64,000 nucleotides of DNA from Microbacterium terrisoli (GCF_030866805.1 NZ_CP133019.1:3472001-3536000), one strand, 5' to 3'. Counted from the stretch's first letter, positions 6,796-15,306 are shown. A program made the numbers and translations. Notes: generated by a model from the letters alone, not told the origin.

Positions 6796-7953
6796 ATGCC
6801 TGCAACCGCCGAGTATCGTCGCCCGGTCGTCATCGCGATCTTCGCTGCGATGTGCGTACCGTTGCTGATCGTCATCGGCATCATCGTCTTGGCGCCGCAG
6901 CCCCGCGCCGCCGAAGGCACGATCGTGCGGGTCATCGACGGTGACACCGTTGAGATCTCGATCGCCAACGCGGTCCAGCCCGTGCGACTGCTGGGCATCA
7001 GCGCGCCCGAAGACAACCGTGCGCACGGCCAGGTGCAGTGCCTCGGCCCCGAAGCCACGGCGGCACTGACCGGGCTGCTGCCCACGGGGGCCCGCGTCTC
7101 GCTCACCTACGGCCCCCAGCGCCACGACTCGGACGGCCACCTGCTGGCCGGTGTGACCACCACCGCCGGGGTATCGGCATCCGACTCGATGGCCGCCCGC
7201 GGACTGGCCCTGGACGCGACCGCCGGCGACGACGCGACGGCCCTGCGCCGGGTGAAGGATGCCGTTGCCCAGGCGCGCCGAGACAAGGTGGGCTTCTTCG
7301 ACTCCGCCATCCCGTGCACGCCCGAAGCGGCGATCGCCCGGCTCGACCAGCAGCTCGACAGGCTTGCCGTTCCCACCCGGGGTGAGGCATCCCAGACTCT
7401 CGCCGCGACCGCGGCTGCCGCGGCGGACGCGACCTCGGCGGCCGCCACCGCACAGCAGCAGCTGGCCGATCTTTCGTGGCTGCCCCACGACGTCGCGGCC
7501 GAGTGGCAGGCGCGCCTGCAGGCGGCGGCGAACCGCGCAACGAGCATCGCGAAGCAAGCCGCCAGCCTCGAGGGTGACACGAAGGGCGCCGCGGCCACAG
7601 ATCCGTCAGCAGACCCGACGGCGACGGCCCCCACGGTGCCGAGTCCCGCCGCCACAGATCGTGCTGTGACAGGCCCGCCCGCGGCAGATCCGTCTGGGAC
7701 GAACCCGGCCGTGCCGAACCCTGCCGCCAGGGACCCCGCCGTCAGGGACCCCGCCGTCAGGGACCCCGCCGTGAGGCACCCTGCCGTGACGCACCCGCAG
7801 GCGACGAACCCGGCCGCGAAACGTGCCAAAGACGCGCAGAAGCAGGCCGCTGAGCAGAAAAACGCCGAGCAGAAAATCGCCGAGCAGAGGGCCGCCGCTG
7901 CGAAGAGGGCCGCCGTCGCGGGCCAGCGCGGCAGATCGCACACCCAGCGCTGA
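6796..7953 (+). CDS. Membrane-anchored or secreted thermonuclease-like protein with altered active site
   Basis: A 385-residue protein: hydrophobic N-terminal segment at about residues 11-33, then a staphylococcal-nuclease-like domain (about 40-170), a helical Ala/Gln-rich region, and a low-complexity tail with Asp-Pro-Ala-Val repeats and a Lys/Gln/Ala-rich end. Aligned by eye to SNase, the calcium Asp (DGDT, Asp48/Asp50), Arg64 and Glu72 are kept, but the second calcium Asp is Ser69 (GISAPE instead of GIDAPE) and the second catalytic arginine is His115. Catalysis may therefore be weak or lost. It stands alone between hairpins. The repeat-rich tail could be wall-spanning or nucleic-acid-binding; that is inference. 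Confidence 0.75.
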   Translation: MPATAEYRRPVVIAIFAAMCVPLLIVIGIIVLAPQPRAAEGTIVRVIDGDTVEISIANAVQPVRLLGISAPEDNRAHGQVQCLGPEATAALTGLLPTGARVSLTYGPQRHDSDGHLLAGVTTTAGVSASDSMAARGLALDATAGDDATALRRVKDAVAQARRDKVGFFDSAIPCTPEAAIARLDQQLDRLAVPTRGEASQTLAATAAAAADATSAAATAQQQLADLSWLPHDVAAEWQARLQAAANRATSIAKQAASLEGDTKGAAATDPSADPTATAPTVPSPAATDRAVTGPPAADPSGTNPAVPNPAARDPAVRDPAVRDPAVRHPAVTHPQATNPAAKRAKDAQKQAAEQKNAEQKIAEQRAAAAKRAAVAGQRGRSHTQR

Positions 7954-8019
7954 AGGTCTCGACCGACGTGTTCGGGCGTGACGACATCCCAGACACAGGC
8001 CACGGGCACGACCTGGTCG

Positions 8020-8057
8020 CGCACGTGGCCCCGGCCGGCTGGCCGGGGCCACGTGCG
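8020..8057. terminator. Perfect 17-bp hairpin between convergent genes
   Basis: The 17-base arms 8020-8036 and 8041-8057 are exact reverse complements around the loop GGCT. The element lies between the nuclease-like gene (+) and the small ORF ending at 8186 (-), so it can stop transcription from both sides. No U-tract is present on either strand. Confidence 0.75.
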
Positions 8058-8185
8058 ATGAGGAGGGCGTCACTCGGCCCGCCAGATGATGTGCGCCATC
8101 CGGGCGCGGACGCCACGCGTCTGGGTCGTGCGGCGTCGGCGGTCGTACAGTGCGGGCGGAGACGAACGTCACCTCGTCCGATCCT

Positions 8186-8473
8186 TCATTCCCCCGAGAG
8201 CGGGGGCGACCGATTCCGTGGCGGCGCGTCGTCCTCAACGCCTCGGTCTCCGACGGGCGCCTCGCTCCGACTCGATCGTGGGCCGGTCGCGCGACCCGTG
8301 GGCGACTCGTTCGCAGCGGCTGACCGCCGATCGGCCGGCGGTGCAAGCCAGGAACCCGCGACGATCGCGTCGAACTCGGCGGCGAGCAGTTCCTCGTCAC
8401 TGAGCACCAGATCGAGGAACCGCTCGTCCGTGTCGGCCGCCACCGCCTCGTCGAATGCCGGTGCGTTCGACAT
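8186..8473 (-). CDS. Small acidic protein of unknown function, next to hsp20
   Basis: A 95-residue protein with an acidic helical N-terminal half (residues 1-45, containing LSDEELLAAEFDAIV) and a low-complexity, Arg/Ser/Pro-rich C-terminal half. I do not recognise a family. The ATG at 8473 has a GGAG upstream, and the gene begins 19 bases after the hsp20 stop on the same strand, so the two are probably one operon. A stress-related role is guilt by association only. Confidence 0.6.
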   Translation of the reverse strand: MSNAPAFDEAVAADTDERFLDLVLSDEELLAAEFDAIVAGSWLAPPADRRSAAANESPTGRATGPRSSRSEAPVGDRGVEDDAPPRNRSPPLSGE

Positions 8474-8492
8474 GATCACTCCCGAGGAGCGG

Positions 8493-8924
8493 TCAGGCGC
8501 CGATGGCCTGGCGACCCTCGTTCGTGCTCGCGATGGAGATCTTGCGGGGCTTCGCCTCTTCGGCGACCGGAATCTGCAGGGCGAGCACGCCTGCGTCGTA
8601 GCTGGCGCTGATCTGGTTGGTGTCCAGATTGTCGCCGAGGACCAGCTGCCGGCTGAAGACGCCCCGCGGCCGCTCGGCTGCGATGAGCTCGGCGTCGCTC
8701 GCGCGAATCGGCCGCTCCGCTTTGACGGTGACCACATTGCGCTCGACATCGAGGTCGATCGACTTCGGATCGACACCCGGCAGGTCGAACTCGACGTGGA
8801 AGGTGTCCCCGTCTCGCCACGCATCCATCGGCATCACCGAAGGACGCGCAGGGGTGCCATCGGCACCGAAGATCTGTTGCGTCAATCGGTCCAGCTCTCG
8901 GAATGGGTCAGTGCGCATCAGCAT
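8493..8924 (-). CDS. Hsp20/alpha-crystallin small heat-shock protein
   Basis: A 143-residue small heat-shock protein. It opens [19 protein letters not shown], the amphipathic N-terminus of bacterial Hsp20 proteins, then has the alpha-crystallin beta-sandwich ([30 protein letters not shown]) and the hallmark GVLALQIPV near the end. It binds unfolding proteins as an ATP-independent oligomeric holdase. GGAGGTG precedes three close ATG codons; 8924 gives the best spacing, 8930 is possible. It diverges from a MerR/HspR-like regulator whose binding would control it. Confidence 0.92.
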   Translation of the reverse strand: MLMRTDPFRELDRLTQQIFGADGTPARPSVMPMDAWRDGDTFHVEFDLPGVDPKSIDLDVERNVVTVKAERPIRASDAELIAAERPRGVFSRQLVLGDNLDTNQISASYDAGVLALQIPVAEEAKPRKISIASTNEGRQAIGA

Positions 8925-8950
8925 CGTCATCACCTCCATGATCTCGTTCT

Positions 8951-9016
8951 CTGATGCTCTCGACACGGATCCCGACAGGATCTATGTCATGCGCTACAGA
9001 TTTGTTATAGCATCAG
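8951..9016. promoter_or_regulatory. Divergent hsp20/merR control region with inverted repeat
   Basis: CTGATGCT (8951-8958) and AGCATCAG (9009-9016) are perfect inverted copies about 50 bases apart, one near each divergent start codon. TTATAG at 9005-9010, overlapping the right copy, could be the -10 of the regulator gene. The arrangement suits a heat-shock repressor acting on both promoters; it is not the classical HAIR sequence. Confidence 0.4.
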
Positions 9017-9023
9017 GAACAGA

Positions 9024-9410
9024 ATGGTGCAAGAGCGGAAGATTCGAAAGATGACTGGCGCCCGGGGCGTCTACGGAATCTCAGTCGCTGCCGAACTGGC
9101 CGGCATGGGCGTGCAGAACCTGCGCGCCTACGAGGCGCGCGGGTTGCTCGCGCCCGAACGAACGGATGGCGGCACGCGTCGTTACAGCGCCGACGATGTG
9201 GACCGCCTGCGCCGGATCGGCGACTTGCTGGACGCGGGCCTCAACCTCGCAGGAATCGCAATGGTTCTGCCGCTGCAAGACGAGAACGACCGGCTGCGCG
9301 CCGAGGCGAGCGACCACACGGTCGCGGCGCGTCACTCCCCGGCCCGCACGGCCTCCAGCAACTCGACGAGCGTGCCGGGGTCGCCGACGTTGCCGGGCAC
9401 GACCACATAG
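9024..9410 (+). CDS. MerR-family regulator, HspR-like
   Basis: A 128-residue protein with a MerR winged helix: YGISVAAELAGMGVQNLRAYEARGLLAPERTDG in pieces, followed by TRRYSADDVDRLRRI and a dimerisation helix. The opening is like HspR, the repressor of heat-shock genes, and it diverges from hsp20. The start at 9024 is uncertain; ATG 9051 also fits. The last ~40 residues are Ser/Thr/Pro-rich and unlike the family, and their coding region runs 79 bases antisense into the end of the sugar-acid kinase gene. The original end may have been lost and replaced by read-through into the neighbour. Confidence 0.8.
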   Translation: MVQERKIRKMTGARGVYGISVAAELAGMGVQNLRAYEARGLLAPERTDGGTRRYSADDVDRLRRIGDLLDAGLNLAGIAMVLPLQDENDRLRAEASDHTVAARHSPARTASSNSTSVPGSPTLPGTTT

Positions 9411-10576
9411 AGCACCGGCTGCCCCTCGGGAGTGACGACGTCCCACACGGAGACCCCCGGGAGGACCTGGCCGCGCACGAGCGCGCGCTCGGCACCGAGG
9501 CCCACGCGGGCGACATCAGCCGACGTGATACCGCCCTTCGACACGACCACACCGACCTGGTCGCGCAGCGCGGCAACCGCGTCGGTGAGCACCGCCATGA
9601 CTCGCTCGCCGTGCGCGAGCGTGTTGTGCTCGGGGCGGCGTACGCGCTCCGATGCGAACGCGGCGAAGCCGTGCTCGAGCCGAGCCTGCACGGCGGCCAC
9701 GATGCGGGCGGCCTCGGCGTCCGGATCAGCGAACGCCGCGTCGGTGCCGATCGTCTCGATCGCGCCCCACCGCTGTGTGACGGGCGCGAGCTGGCGGGTC
9801 GCCCCGTCGGTGTGCGATCCGCAGACCAGCAGCGTGGGTATCGGGGCGTCGAGCAACGGCACCGGCAGCAGTCCTGCACTCTCAACCTTTGCGATGGCCG
9901 CCGCCAGCGGGGACGCCGATCGCACGACGAGCCGACGGCCTCGGGCCCAGGCATCCTGCACCGCGTGCGCGATGCGCCGGATGTCGTCATCGGTGACGGC
10001 GTCGGGCAGAACGACCGTTCCGGGCTGCGCCGCAGCGAGGGCTTCGGGCAGTGCGCCCGCTCGCACCACATCGAGTGGCACTGCTGCCGGCGGGCGCCGG
10101 GAGCGCTGCCGCACATAGTCGGGCAGGTATCCCGTGTCGAATGCAAACACCGGGTCCGCGGCGTATTCGCTCTCGTGCGCGGGGATGTCGGCGCCATCCA
10201 GGCGCACGTAGTGCATGCCGTCGCGGGTGGTGCGCCCACCCTGCGGGAACGCCGGCACGAACAGCACGATGTCGTCGGCGCCGGCGAACACCTCGGTCTC
10301 GGCGAACACGTGGCCACGCAGCGTGGAGTCTCCACGCAGCACGACGTGCACCGGCTCGCCGAGGGCGATGGATGCCGCATCCCGGTCGCGCTTGATGCTC
10401 TCGAGCAGTGCGACAGCGGCGGGCTCGTCGACGGCGCGCGTGTTCGTCAGCAGGTAGACCGCGTCGCGCGCGCGCAGCGCGTCGGTCAGCGTCGCGGCAT
10501 CCCACCGCAGCAGCACCAGCGCGTCCGACGCCGACTGCGTGCCGGTCGGGTCGTCGTCGAGGATCAGGCACTTCAT
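9332..10576 (-). CDS. Four-carbon acid sugar kinase family protein (DUF1537)
   Basis: A 414-residue kinase of the OtnK/DUF1537 family, which phosphorylates four-carbon sugar acids such as threonate or erythronate. Visible landmarks are the N-terminal LILDDDPTGTQ, the substrate-domain RGDSTLRGH, and the nucleotide-domain VVVSKGGITSADVA near residue 340. The ATG at 10576 overlaps by 4 bases the stop of a short GntR-like ORF. Usual pathway partners (dehydrogenase, aldolase or isomerase) are not in the window. Together with the TauE-like permease upstream it suggests uptake and phosphorylation of an organic acid. The 3' end overlaps the MerR gene antisense. Confidence 0.88.
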   Translation of the reverse strand: MKCLILDDDPTGTQSASDALVLLRWDAATLTDALRARDAVYLLTNTRAVDEPAAVALLESIKRDRDAASIALGEPVHVVLRGDSTLRGHVFAETEVFAGADDIVLFVPAFPQGGRTTRDGMHYVRLDGADIPAHESEYAADPVFAFDTGYLPDYVRQRSRRPPAAVPLDVVRAGALPEALAAAQPGTVVLPDAVTDDDIRRIAHAVQDAWARGRRLVVRSASPLAAAIAKVESAGLLPVPLLDAPIPTLLVCGSHTDGATRQLAPVTQRWGAIETIGTDAAFADPDAEAARIVAAVQARLEHGFAAFASERVRRPEHNTLAHGERVMAVLTDAVAALRDQVGVVVSKGGITSADVARVGLGAERALVRGQVLPGVSVWDVVTPEGQPVLYVVVPGNVGDPGTLVELLEAVRAGE

Positions 10577-10776
10577 TCCGACTCACTCTCGATTGGTAGC
10601 TGCTCGCGCAGCGCTCCGCGGCTCATGCCGAGCTTCTCGTCGAGTTCGCGCTCGGGCGGCAGCCTGCGGATTGGCTGGGCCGTTTCAGGGTAGTCGGCCT
10701 CGGCGTGCGCATCATGCCTCGCCTCAGCGGGCGTCAGCGTGCTGGCCCAGTGATCGCGCAGCAGCGCAGCACACAT
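10573..10776 (-). pseudogene. Truncated GntR (FadR-type) regulator remnant
   Basis: A 67-codon ORF from ATG 10776. Residues about 38-60 carry the second half of a GntR winged helix (RRLPPERELDEKLGMSRGAL, then REQL), after which it stops; the ~150-residue effector domain is missing and the N-terminal ~35 residues do not look like GntR. The TGA overlaps the kinase ATG by 4 bases. In related loci a full-length GntR/FadR regulator often precedes such kinases, so I read this as an internally deleted regulator whose end still couples translation to the kinase. Whether the short product binds DNA is unknown. Confidence 0.6.
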
Positions 10777-10834
10777 ATATGGTCGAGATCTGTATTGAAC
10801 CTGCCGTTCACACAGCCCGGATCGCACGGCTCGG

Positions 10835-11578
10835 TCACACGATCTGGATGATCGCCTGCGCAACGGCGAGGATGCCGCTGAGCAACAGCATCCCGAGCAC
10901 GACCCAGCGGAACGCGCTCTGGTGCAGCCGGCGGAACGTGCGGTCACCCACCCACCAGCCCGCCCAGAGGGCCGGGATCGCCGAGACCGCGAGTGCCGCG
11001 GTGGTCACGTCGAGCCGTGCGACGATGACGAATCCGGCGATGGCCAAGAGGTCCTGGATCGCGAACGCGGCCTGCAAAGACGCGCGGAACTGTCTCGGCG
11101 GGATCCCTCGCGACTGGAAGATCGCGACCACCGGCGGGCCGTTCATGCCGGTCGAGCTCAGCAGCGTTCCGCTGATCAATCCCGCCCCGACGATCGAGCC
11201 GGTGCTGGTCAGGTGCCATGCCGTGCGGCGCGCCAGCAGCATGGTCGCGCCGATCACGACGACGCCGATGAACAGAGTCAGCCAGCGAGGGTCGAGCAGC
11301 ACGAGCACGGCAAGTCCGATCGGGATGCCGAGCACGGCCGCCGCCGACAGCGTCAGCACCGGTCGCCACTGCACGTACCTGCGCTCGGCGACCGTGCTGC
11401 CGATCGTGAGCAGGAATCCGAGGACGGTTGCCACGACGACCGAGGATGGGGCACCGAGCACCGGGATCATCAGCGGGATGCCGAGCATCGCGAATCCGAA
11501 CCCCGAGACGGACTGTGCGTACGCCGAGGCGGCGGCGATGATCCAGACGGCGGCGCCCGCCCACAGCACGTCGGTCAC
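10835..11578 (-). CDS. TauE/SafE-family membrane permease
   Basis: A 247-residue integral membrane protein with about eight hydrophobic segments and the internal duplication of the TauE/SafE (sulfite/organosulfonate exporter) family: an N-terminal GFGFAMLGIPL and a second-half STGMNGPPVV motif. The family transports sulfite, sulfonates, sulfoacetate and other small anions across the inner membrane; the substrate here cannot be read. It is the first gene of a minus-strand set with the GntR remnant and the sugar-acid kinase, which suggests an organic-acid substrate. Confidence 0.85.
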   Translation of the reverse strand: MTDVLWAGAAVWIIAAASAYAQSVSGFGFAMLGIPLMIPVLGAPSSVVVATVLGFLLTIGSTVAERRYVQWRPVLTLSAAAVLGIPIGLAVLVLLDPRWLTLFIGVVVIGATMLLARRTAWHLTSTGSIVGAGLISGTLLSSTGMNGPPVVAIFQSRGIPPRQFRASLQAAFAIQDLLAIAGFVIVARLDVTTAALAVSAIPALWAGWWVGDRTFRRLHQSAFRWVVLGMLLLSGILAVAQAIIQIV

Positions 11579-11728
11579 AGCAGGTGACCTGCACGGAGTT
11601 TGTGCACGCGGGTCCTCTCGCGATCATCGCCTCGACACCGGTGCGCCCGGGCGATGTCGAGGTGGTGCCGCGCCGCGGGCTCGACCCATTCTCTCCGGTT
11701 CGCCGCCTCGCCGACGCTGTCCTGCCCG

Positions 11729-11769
11729 CGACGCGGCACACCGACGCAGCAGGCCGACGCGGCACACCG
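11729..11769. repeat. Short direct repeat in the 218-bp gap before the nuclease gene
   Basis: A 15-base unit (CGACGCGGCACACCG) occurs at 11729-11743 and 11755-11769, a 26-base period. The gap 11579-11796 otherwise holds nothing I can identify; an imperfect palindrome centred on TGAGCTCA (about 11771-11786) may be part of a terminator for the nuclease gene. Confidence 0.5.
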
Positions 11770-11796
11770 CGCACTGAGCTCACTGCGACGCGGGAC

Positions 11797-14700
11797 TCAG
11801 CCGATCTTCTCCCACGGGCCGCTCTTCTGGCCGGGGACCTGGTTGCGGTTGTACCACTGCGCTTCGTATGTCACGCCCTCGTAGAGCACGATGTCACCGG
11901 CGTGGAACACGCGCGACGCCGTCCAGATCGCCGTGCCGTCGGGCGCCGTCGCCATCTCCTGCCACGGGCCGTTCACCGACCCGGGCTCCTGGTTGCGCGT
12001 GTAAGAGAGAGCCTGGTAGATCTTGCCCTCGAACGCGACGCTGTCTCCGGCGTCGAACACCCGCGACGGGGTCCACACGGCGGTGCCGTCGGGCGTCTCG
12101 AGGATCTGCTGCCACGGCCCGGTGACCGCGCCCGGCCGGTCTCCGGTCGTGCGCCACAGCGAACGCCACGTCGAGCCGTCGTAATAGACCTCGACGCCGG
12201 CGTTGTAGGTCGCGGTCGCGCTCCAGGCTGCCGGCGACGGCAGCGTGAGCCCGACGACTTCGGGGTTGTGGTCGGAAGCCGCGAACGGATCGGTGCCGGT
12301 GAACAGCTGACGCACGTTGTAGTTGTAGCGGCTGTAGTTGTAGGCGACCGACTCCTGAGCGTTGATCTGCCAGACGTCGGCGCCGGTGACCATCGCCAGG
12401 GCGGCGGGGCTGGCCAGCACGTGGTCGAGCGACCCCGACAGCCCGTTGTACGAGTACGACGCCTGACCCGCGGCGAACCGACCGGCCAGATCGGTGTAGC
12501 CCTCGGCGTACATCGCCAGCATCGGGTCCTCGTGGGTGTACGCGTTGAAGTCGCCGAGCAGGAAGATCTTGTCCGTGCCGACGGCCTGCGCGATCTGAGC
12601 GGCGAACGCCATCATGTCCTTCGCCTCGTGCACGCGCGTGCAGTTGAACGCGCCCTGGTCTTCGGCGGGATCGGTGCTCTCGCTGTCGCCGCCGTTCACA
12701 CAGTCGCTGAACAGCGCGTCGCCCGATCCCTTCGACTTGAAGTGGTTCGCCACGACCAGGAAGGCGTACTTCGCGCTGGTGCCCACCTTCGTGAACGCCT
12801 GCGCGAGGGGTTCGCGCCCGATCGAGAACGACTGGCCCGGGCCCGACTTGTCGGTGAGCACATGGCTGGCGCCCACCGGCGAGACCAGGGCCGGCTTGTA
12901 GATGAAGGCCGTGCGGATCACGTCCTGCTGCGCGAGCGTCGGCAGGGCCGCGGCATCCGGAGACGGCACGTAGGCCCACTCATCGGAGCCCGCAGCGGCA
13001 TTCAGCGCCTTCACGAGCCCGGCCAGTGCCGCGTCACGGTCCTGACCGAACTTCACCGAGTTGCCGATCTCTTCGAGCGAGACGATGCCGGAATCCAGCC
13101 GGTTGATGCCCGTGACGATCTTGGACTGCTGGCGCGCGAAGCTCTCGGCGGTCGCCGCCCCGCGCGGTCCGTCGCCGTCCGCACCCGAGCAGCGGTCGTC
13201 GGTGATGTGGGCACCGGCGCGGTCGTCGTACCAGGTGCACGTGCCCAGGCCCTCGTTGACGTACTGCTCACCGGTCATCGCGAAGTAGTTCTCCACGTTG
13301 AAGGTCGCCAGGCGCACATCGCCACCGACCGCGGCAGGATGCTGTTCGCCGGCGCGTGTGTCTGCGAACGTGGCCACATCCGCGCCCGCGTCGGTCACCT
13401 GGTGCGTGGGCTGGAAGTTCCATCCGCTATAGCGGTACTCGAAGATCACCGGCGCCATGAACGTCACGGCAGCACCGATGCGCGGGTGGTTCTCTGTCGT
13501 GAGCCACGGCAACGGGTCGTCGGTGTGCGAGCTGAAGACCGCATAGTTCCAGCTCGAGCCGTCGTCGAGGGTGACCATGCGCCGGTCATTGTCGGCGACC
13601 GCGGCTTCGGCCGCATCGCTGCCGGCGGCCCCGACATCGGTCGGCTGCACGAGCGGGGTGGTGCCGGCGGCCAGCAGGAACGAACCGTAGTAGTTGGTGT
13701 CGTAGTTGTCGCTCACGGTGAAGTCGCCCTGCGGCGCGAGCAGTTCGCCCTCATGGGCCTCTTTCGCAGCCTCGTCGGCCAGCTGATCCCACGAGATCGC
13801 GGTGGGGATGACCGCGGGCAGGGCGGTGGCGAGCTTTGTCACGGTCGGCGCCGTGATCTCGGTCGTGCCCTCGTATTCCTGCACCTCGCCGGTCACGCTG
13901 ACACTCTCGCCGACCTGCACCTGGCCCGCAGAACGTGAGCCGTACACGAAGACCGCGTCCGAGGCATCCGGCGTCTTGTCGGCTGCGGGGTCACCACCCG
14001 AGCCGCCGGTTTGGATGTAGAAGCCGTTGAACCCGCCCGTGGGGTAAGCGGCGGTGACCACACCTGTCGTCGTCACCGTCTGGCCGACCTGCGGAGAGGT
14101 GCCGGTGCTCGTGCCCTGGATCTCGGCGATCGTCAGCGTGCGCGCGGGTCCCGCGATCTCGAGCGTGAACGACGCGGATCCCTTCGCTCCCGCCTCGTCG
14201 GTGGCGGTGACCGTCGTCTGGAAGGTGCCGGACTCCGTCGGGGTTCCGCTGATCACGTCGCTGTGGAGCGAAACGCCGCCGGGCAGGCCTGTCGCCGTCC
14301 ACGTGTACGGGCCGTCGCCGCCGGAAGCGGCGAGCGTGATCGAGTCGATCGCCGTGCCGACAGTGCCGCTGTGCGCGCCCGGATTCGTGACCGTGACCGT
14401 GGCGGGCGCACTGCCGCCCGAGTTCTGCGGTGTGGGCGCGTCGGCGGTGAAGTCAGTGGCGTTCTGGTCGGTGTCGACGCCGTTCGTGCGGGAGTCGGAG
14501 GTCGCGTTCGTCAACGTCGGGGCCGGCCCCGTGCCCTCGTGGTCGTTGGCCGTCGAGCCGAAACCGACGAAGTCGACGACGCCCGCGGCGGTCGCGCACA
14601 CGGCACCGCAGGTCAGGGCGGTGTCGGTGGAGACCAGTGCGACCTTGCCGGCGGAGCCCGACATGCTGATCGTCCCGGTGGCGTCGGGGGTCGGCAGCGA

Positions 14701-15084
14701 CGTCGTTCCGCCCGCGCCCGCACTCTCTTGGACGAGGTAGTGGCCGCCTGCGGCGATGCTGCCGGCCAGGCTCGTCTTGTTCGTCCACGACGTGCCGCCC
14801 GATGACGCATACTGCACGCTCCAGCCGTCGAGGCTGACGGCCGACGCCGTGGGGTTGTACAGCTCGATGAAGTCGTTCTTGTACGTGGAGCCCGAGTTGC
14901 CGCCGCCGCCGTAGACCTCGTTGATGACCACGTGCGTGCCGCCTGCCGGGTCCGACGCCGGCACGGTGCCCGATGCGGACGCGGCGCCTGACGCGATCGG
15001 CACGGCAGCGGCCGGGGCAGCCAGCGCCAGGGCGGTCACTGCGGCTGTGGCAAGAGAGACGGCGACGGTGGCGAATCTGTTCAT
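11797..15084 (-). CDS. Secreted ExeM/NucH-type endonuclease with lamin-tail and chitin-binding-like modules
   Basis: A 1095-residue exported nuclease. In order: signal peptide (about 1-28, ending AAPAAA), lamin-tail domain (about 48-170; VINEVYGGGG, DFIELYNP), an Ig/cadherin-like domain, an OB-fold segment (GQTVTTTGVV), and an endonuclease/exonuclease/phosphatase domain (about 590-940) with the ATFNVENYF, LLGDFNAY and SDHNPEV motifs that bind metal and carry the catalytic Asp/His. The C-terminus holds three repeats of about 45 residues, each with W..xxxY.AGxxV.Y and ending GPW.., like CBM5/12 modules. It would degrade extracellular DNA while bound to a glycan. The ATG at 15084 has GAGGAAG upstream; a longer frame is rejected. 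Confidence 0.9.
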   Translation of the reverse strand: MNRFATVAVSLATAAVTALALAAPAAAVPIASGAASASGTVPASDPAGGTHVVINEVYGGGGNSGSTYKNDFIELYNPTASAVSLDGWSVQYASSGGTSWTNKTSLAGSIAAGGHYLVQESAGAGGTTSLPTPDATGTISMSGSAGKVALVSTDTALTCGAVCATAAGVVDFVGFGSTANDHEGTGPAPTLTNATSDSRTNGVDTDQNATDFTADAPTPQNSGGSAPATVTVTNPGAHSGTVGTAIDSITLAASGGDGPYTWTATGLPGGVSLHSDVISGTPTESGTFQTTVTATDEAGAKGSASFTLEIAGPARTLTIAEIQGTSTGTSPQVGQTVTTTGVVTAAYPTGGFNGFYIQTGGSGGDPAADKTPDASDAVFVYGSRSAGQVQVGESVSVTGEVQEYEGTTEITAPTVTKLATALPAVIPTAISWDQLADEAAKEAHEGELLAPQGDFTVSDNYDTNYYGSFLLAAGTTPLVQPTDVGAAGSDAAEAAVADNDRRMVTLDDGSSWNYAVFSSHTDDPLPWLTTENHPRIGAAVTFMAPVIFEYRYSGWNFQPTHQVTDAGADVATFADTRAGEQHPAAVGGDVRLATFNVENYFAMTGEQYVNEGLGTCTWYDDRAGAHITDDRCSGADGDGPRGAATAESFARQQSKIVTGINRLDSGIVSLEEIGNSVKFGQDRDAALAGLVKALNAAAGSDEWAYVPSPDAAALPTLAQQDVIRTAFIYKPALVSPVGASHVLTDKSGPGQSFSIGREPLAQAFTKVGTSAKYAFLVVANHFKSKGSGDALFSDCVNGGDSESTDPAEDQGAFNCTRVHEAKDMMAFAAQIAQAVGTDKIFLLGDFNAYTHEDPMLAMYAEGYTDLAGRFAAGQASYSYNGLSGSLDHVLASPAALAMVTGADVWQINAQESVAYNYSRYNYNVRQLFTGTDPFAASDHNPEVVGLTLPSPAAWSATATYNAGVEVYYDGSTWRSLWRTTGDRPGAVTGPWQQILETPDGTAVWTPSRVFDAGDSVAFEGKIYQALSYTRNQEPGSVNGPWQEMATAPDGTAIWTASRVFHAGDIVLYEGVTYEAQWYNRNQVPGQKSGPWEKIG

Positions 15085-15185
15085 TGCAGGGCTTCCTCGT
15101 GGGAGTCGGAATGATGCGCGATGCCCACGACATGGGGTGGCCGAGACATCTGGTTCCCCACCCTGGCACGACCCTCCGACGCGCG

Positions 15186-15216
15186 CCACCCTCTTCTCAC
15201 GCTCGTTCGAGGGTGG
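15186..15216. repeat. Inverted repeat in the divergent nuclease/peptidase intergenic region
   Basis: CCACCCTC (15186-15193) and GAGGGTGG (15209-15216) pair around a 15-base loop. It lies between the divergent starts of the nuclease and the S53 peptidase and could be an operator or a leader hairpin of the peptidase transcript. Confidence 0.4.
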
Positions 15217-15306
15217 TCATCGTCTGTTCACCATCGCGGAGTCCACCGTGGCGCGGGGCCGGCGAAGATCGGCGCCAGAGGCCCGGAACGGGGTGACCAT
15301 GAAGGT

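Noticed and set aside
8186..8824. 212-codon minus-strand frame through hsp20
   Set aside because: Only its last 95 codons (from 8473) are a credible gene; the first part is out of frame with hsp20, which is the real gene there.
10777..10947. Upstream extension of the GntR remnant to 124 codons
   Set aside because: The added residues are Cys/Arg/Ser-rich and antisense to the start of the region after the TauE-like gene; the ATG at 10776 is the plausible start.
11584..13938. 784-codon open frame on the plus strand
   Set aside because: It is antisense to the C-terminal half of the secreted nuclease, which has clear signal, catalytic and repeat domains. The antisense product is Arg/Val/His-rich with no domain, a typical GC-rich shadow.
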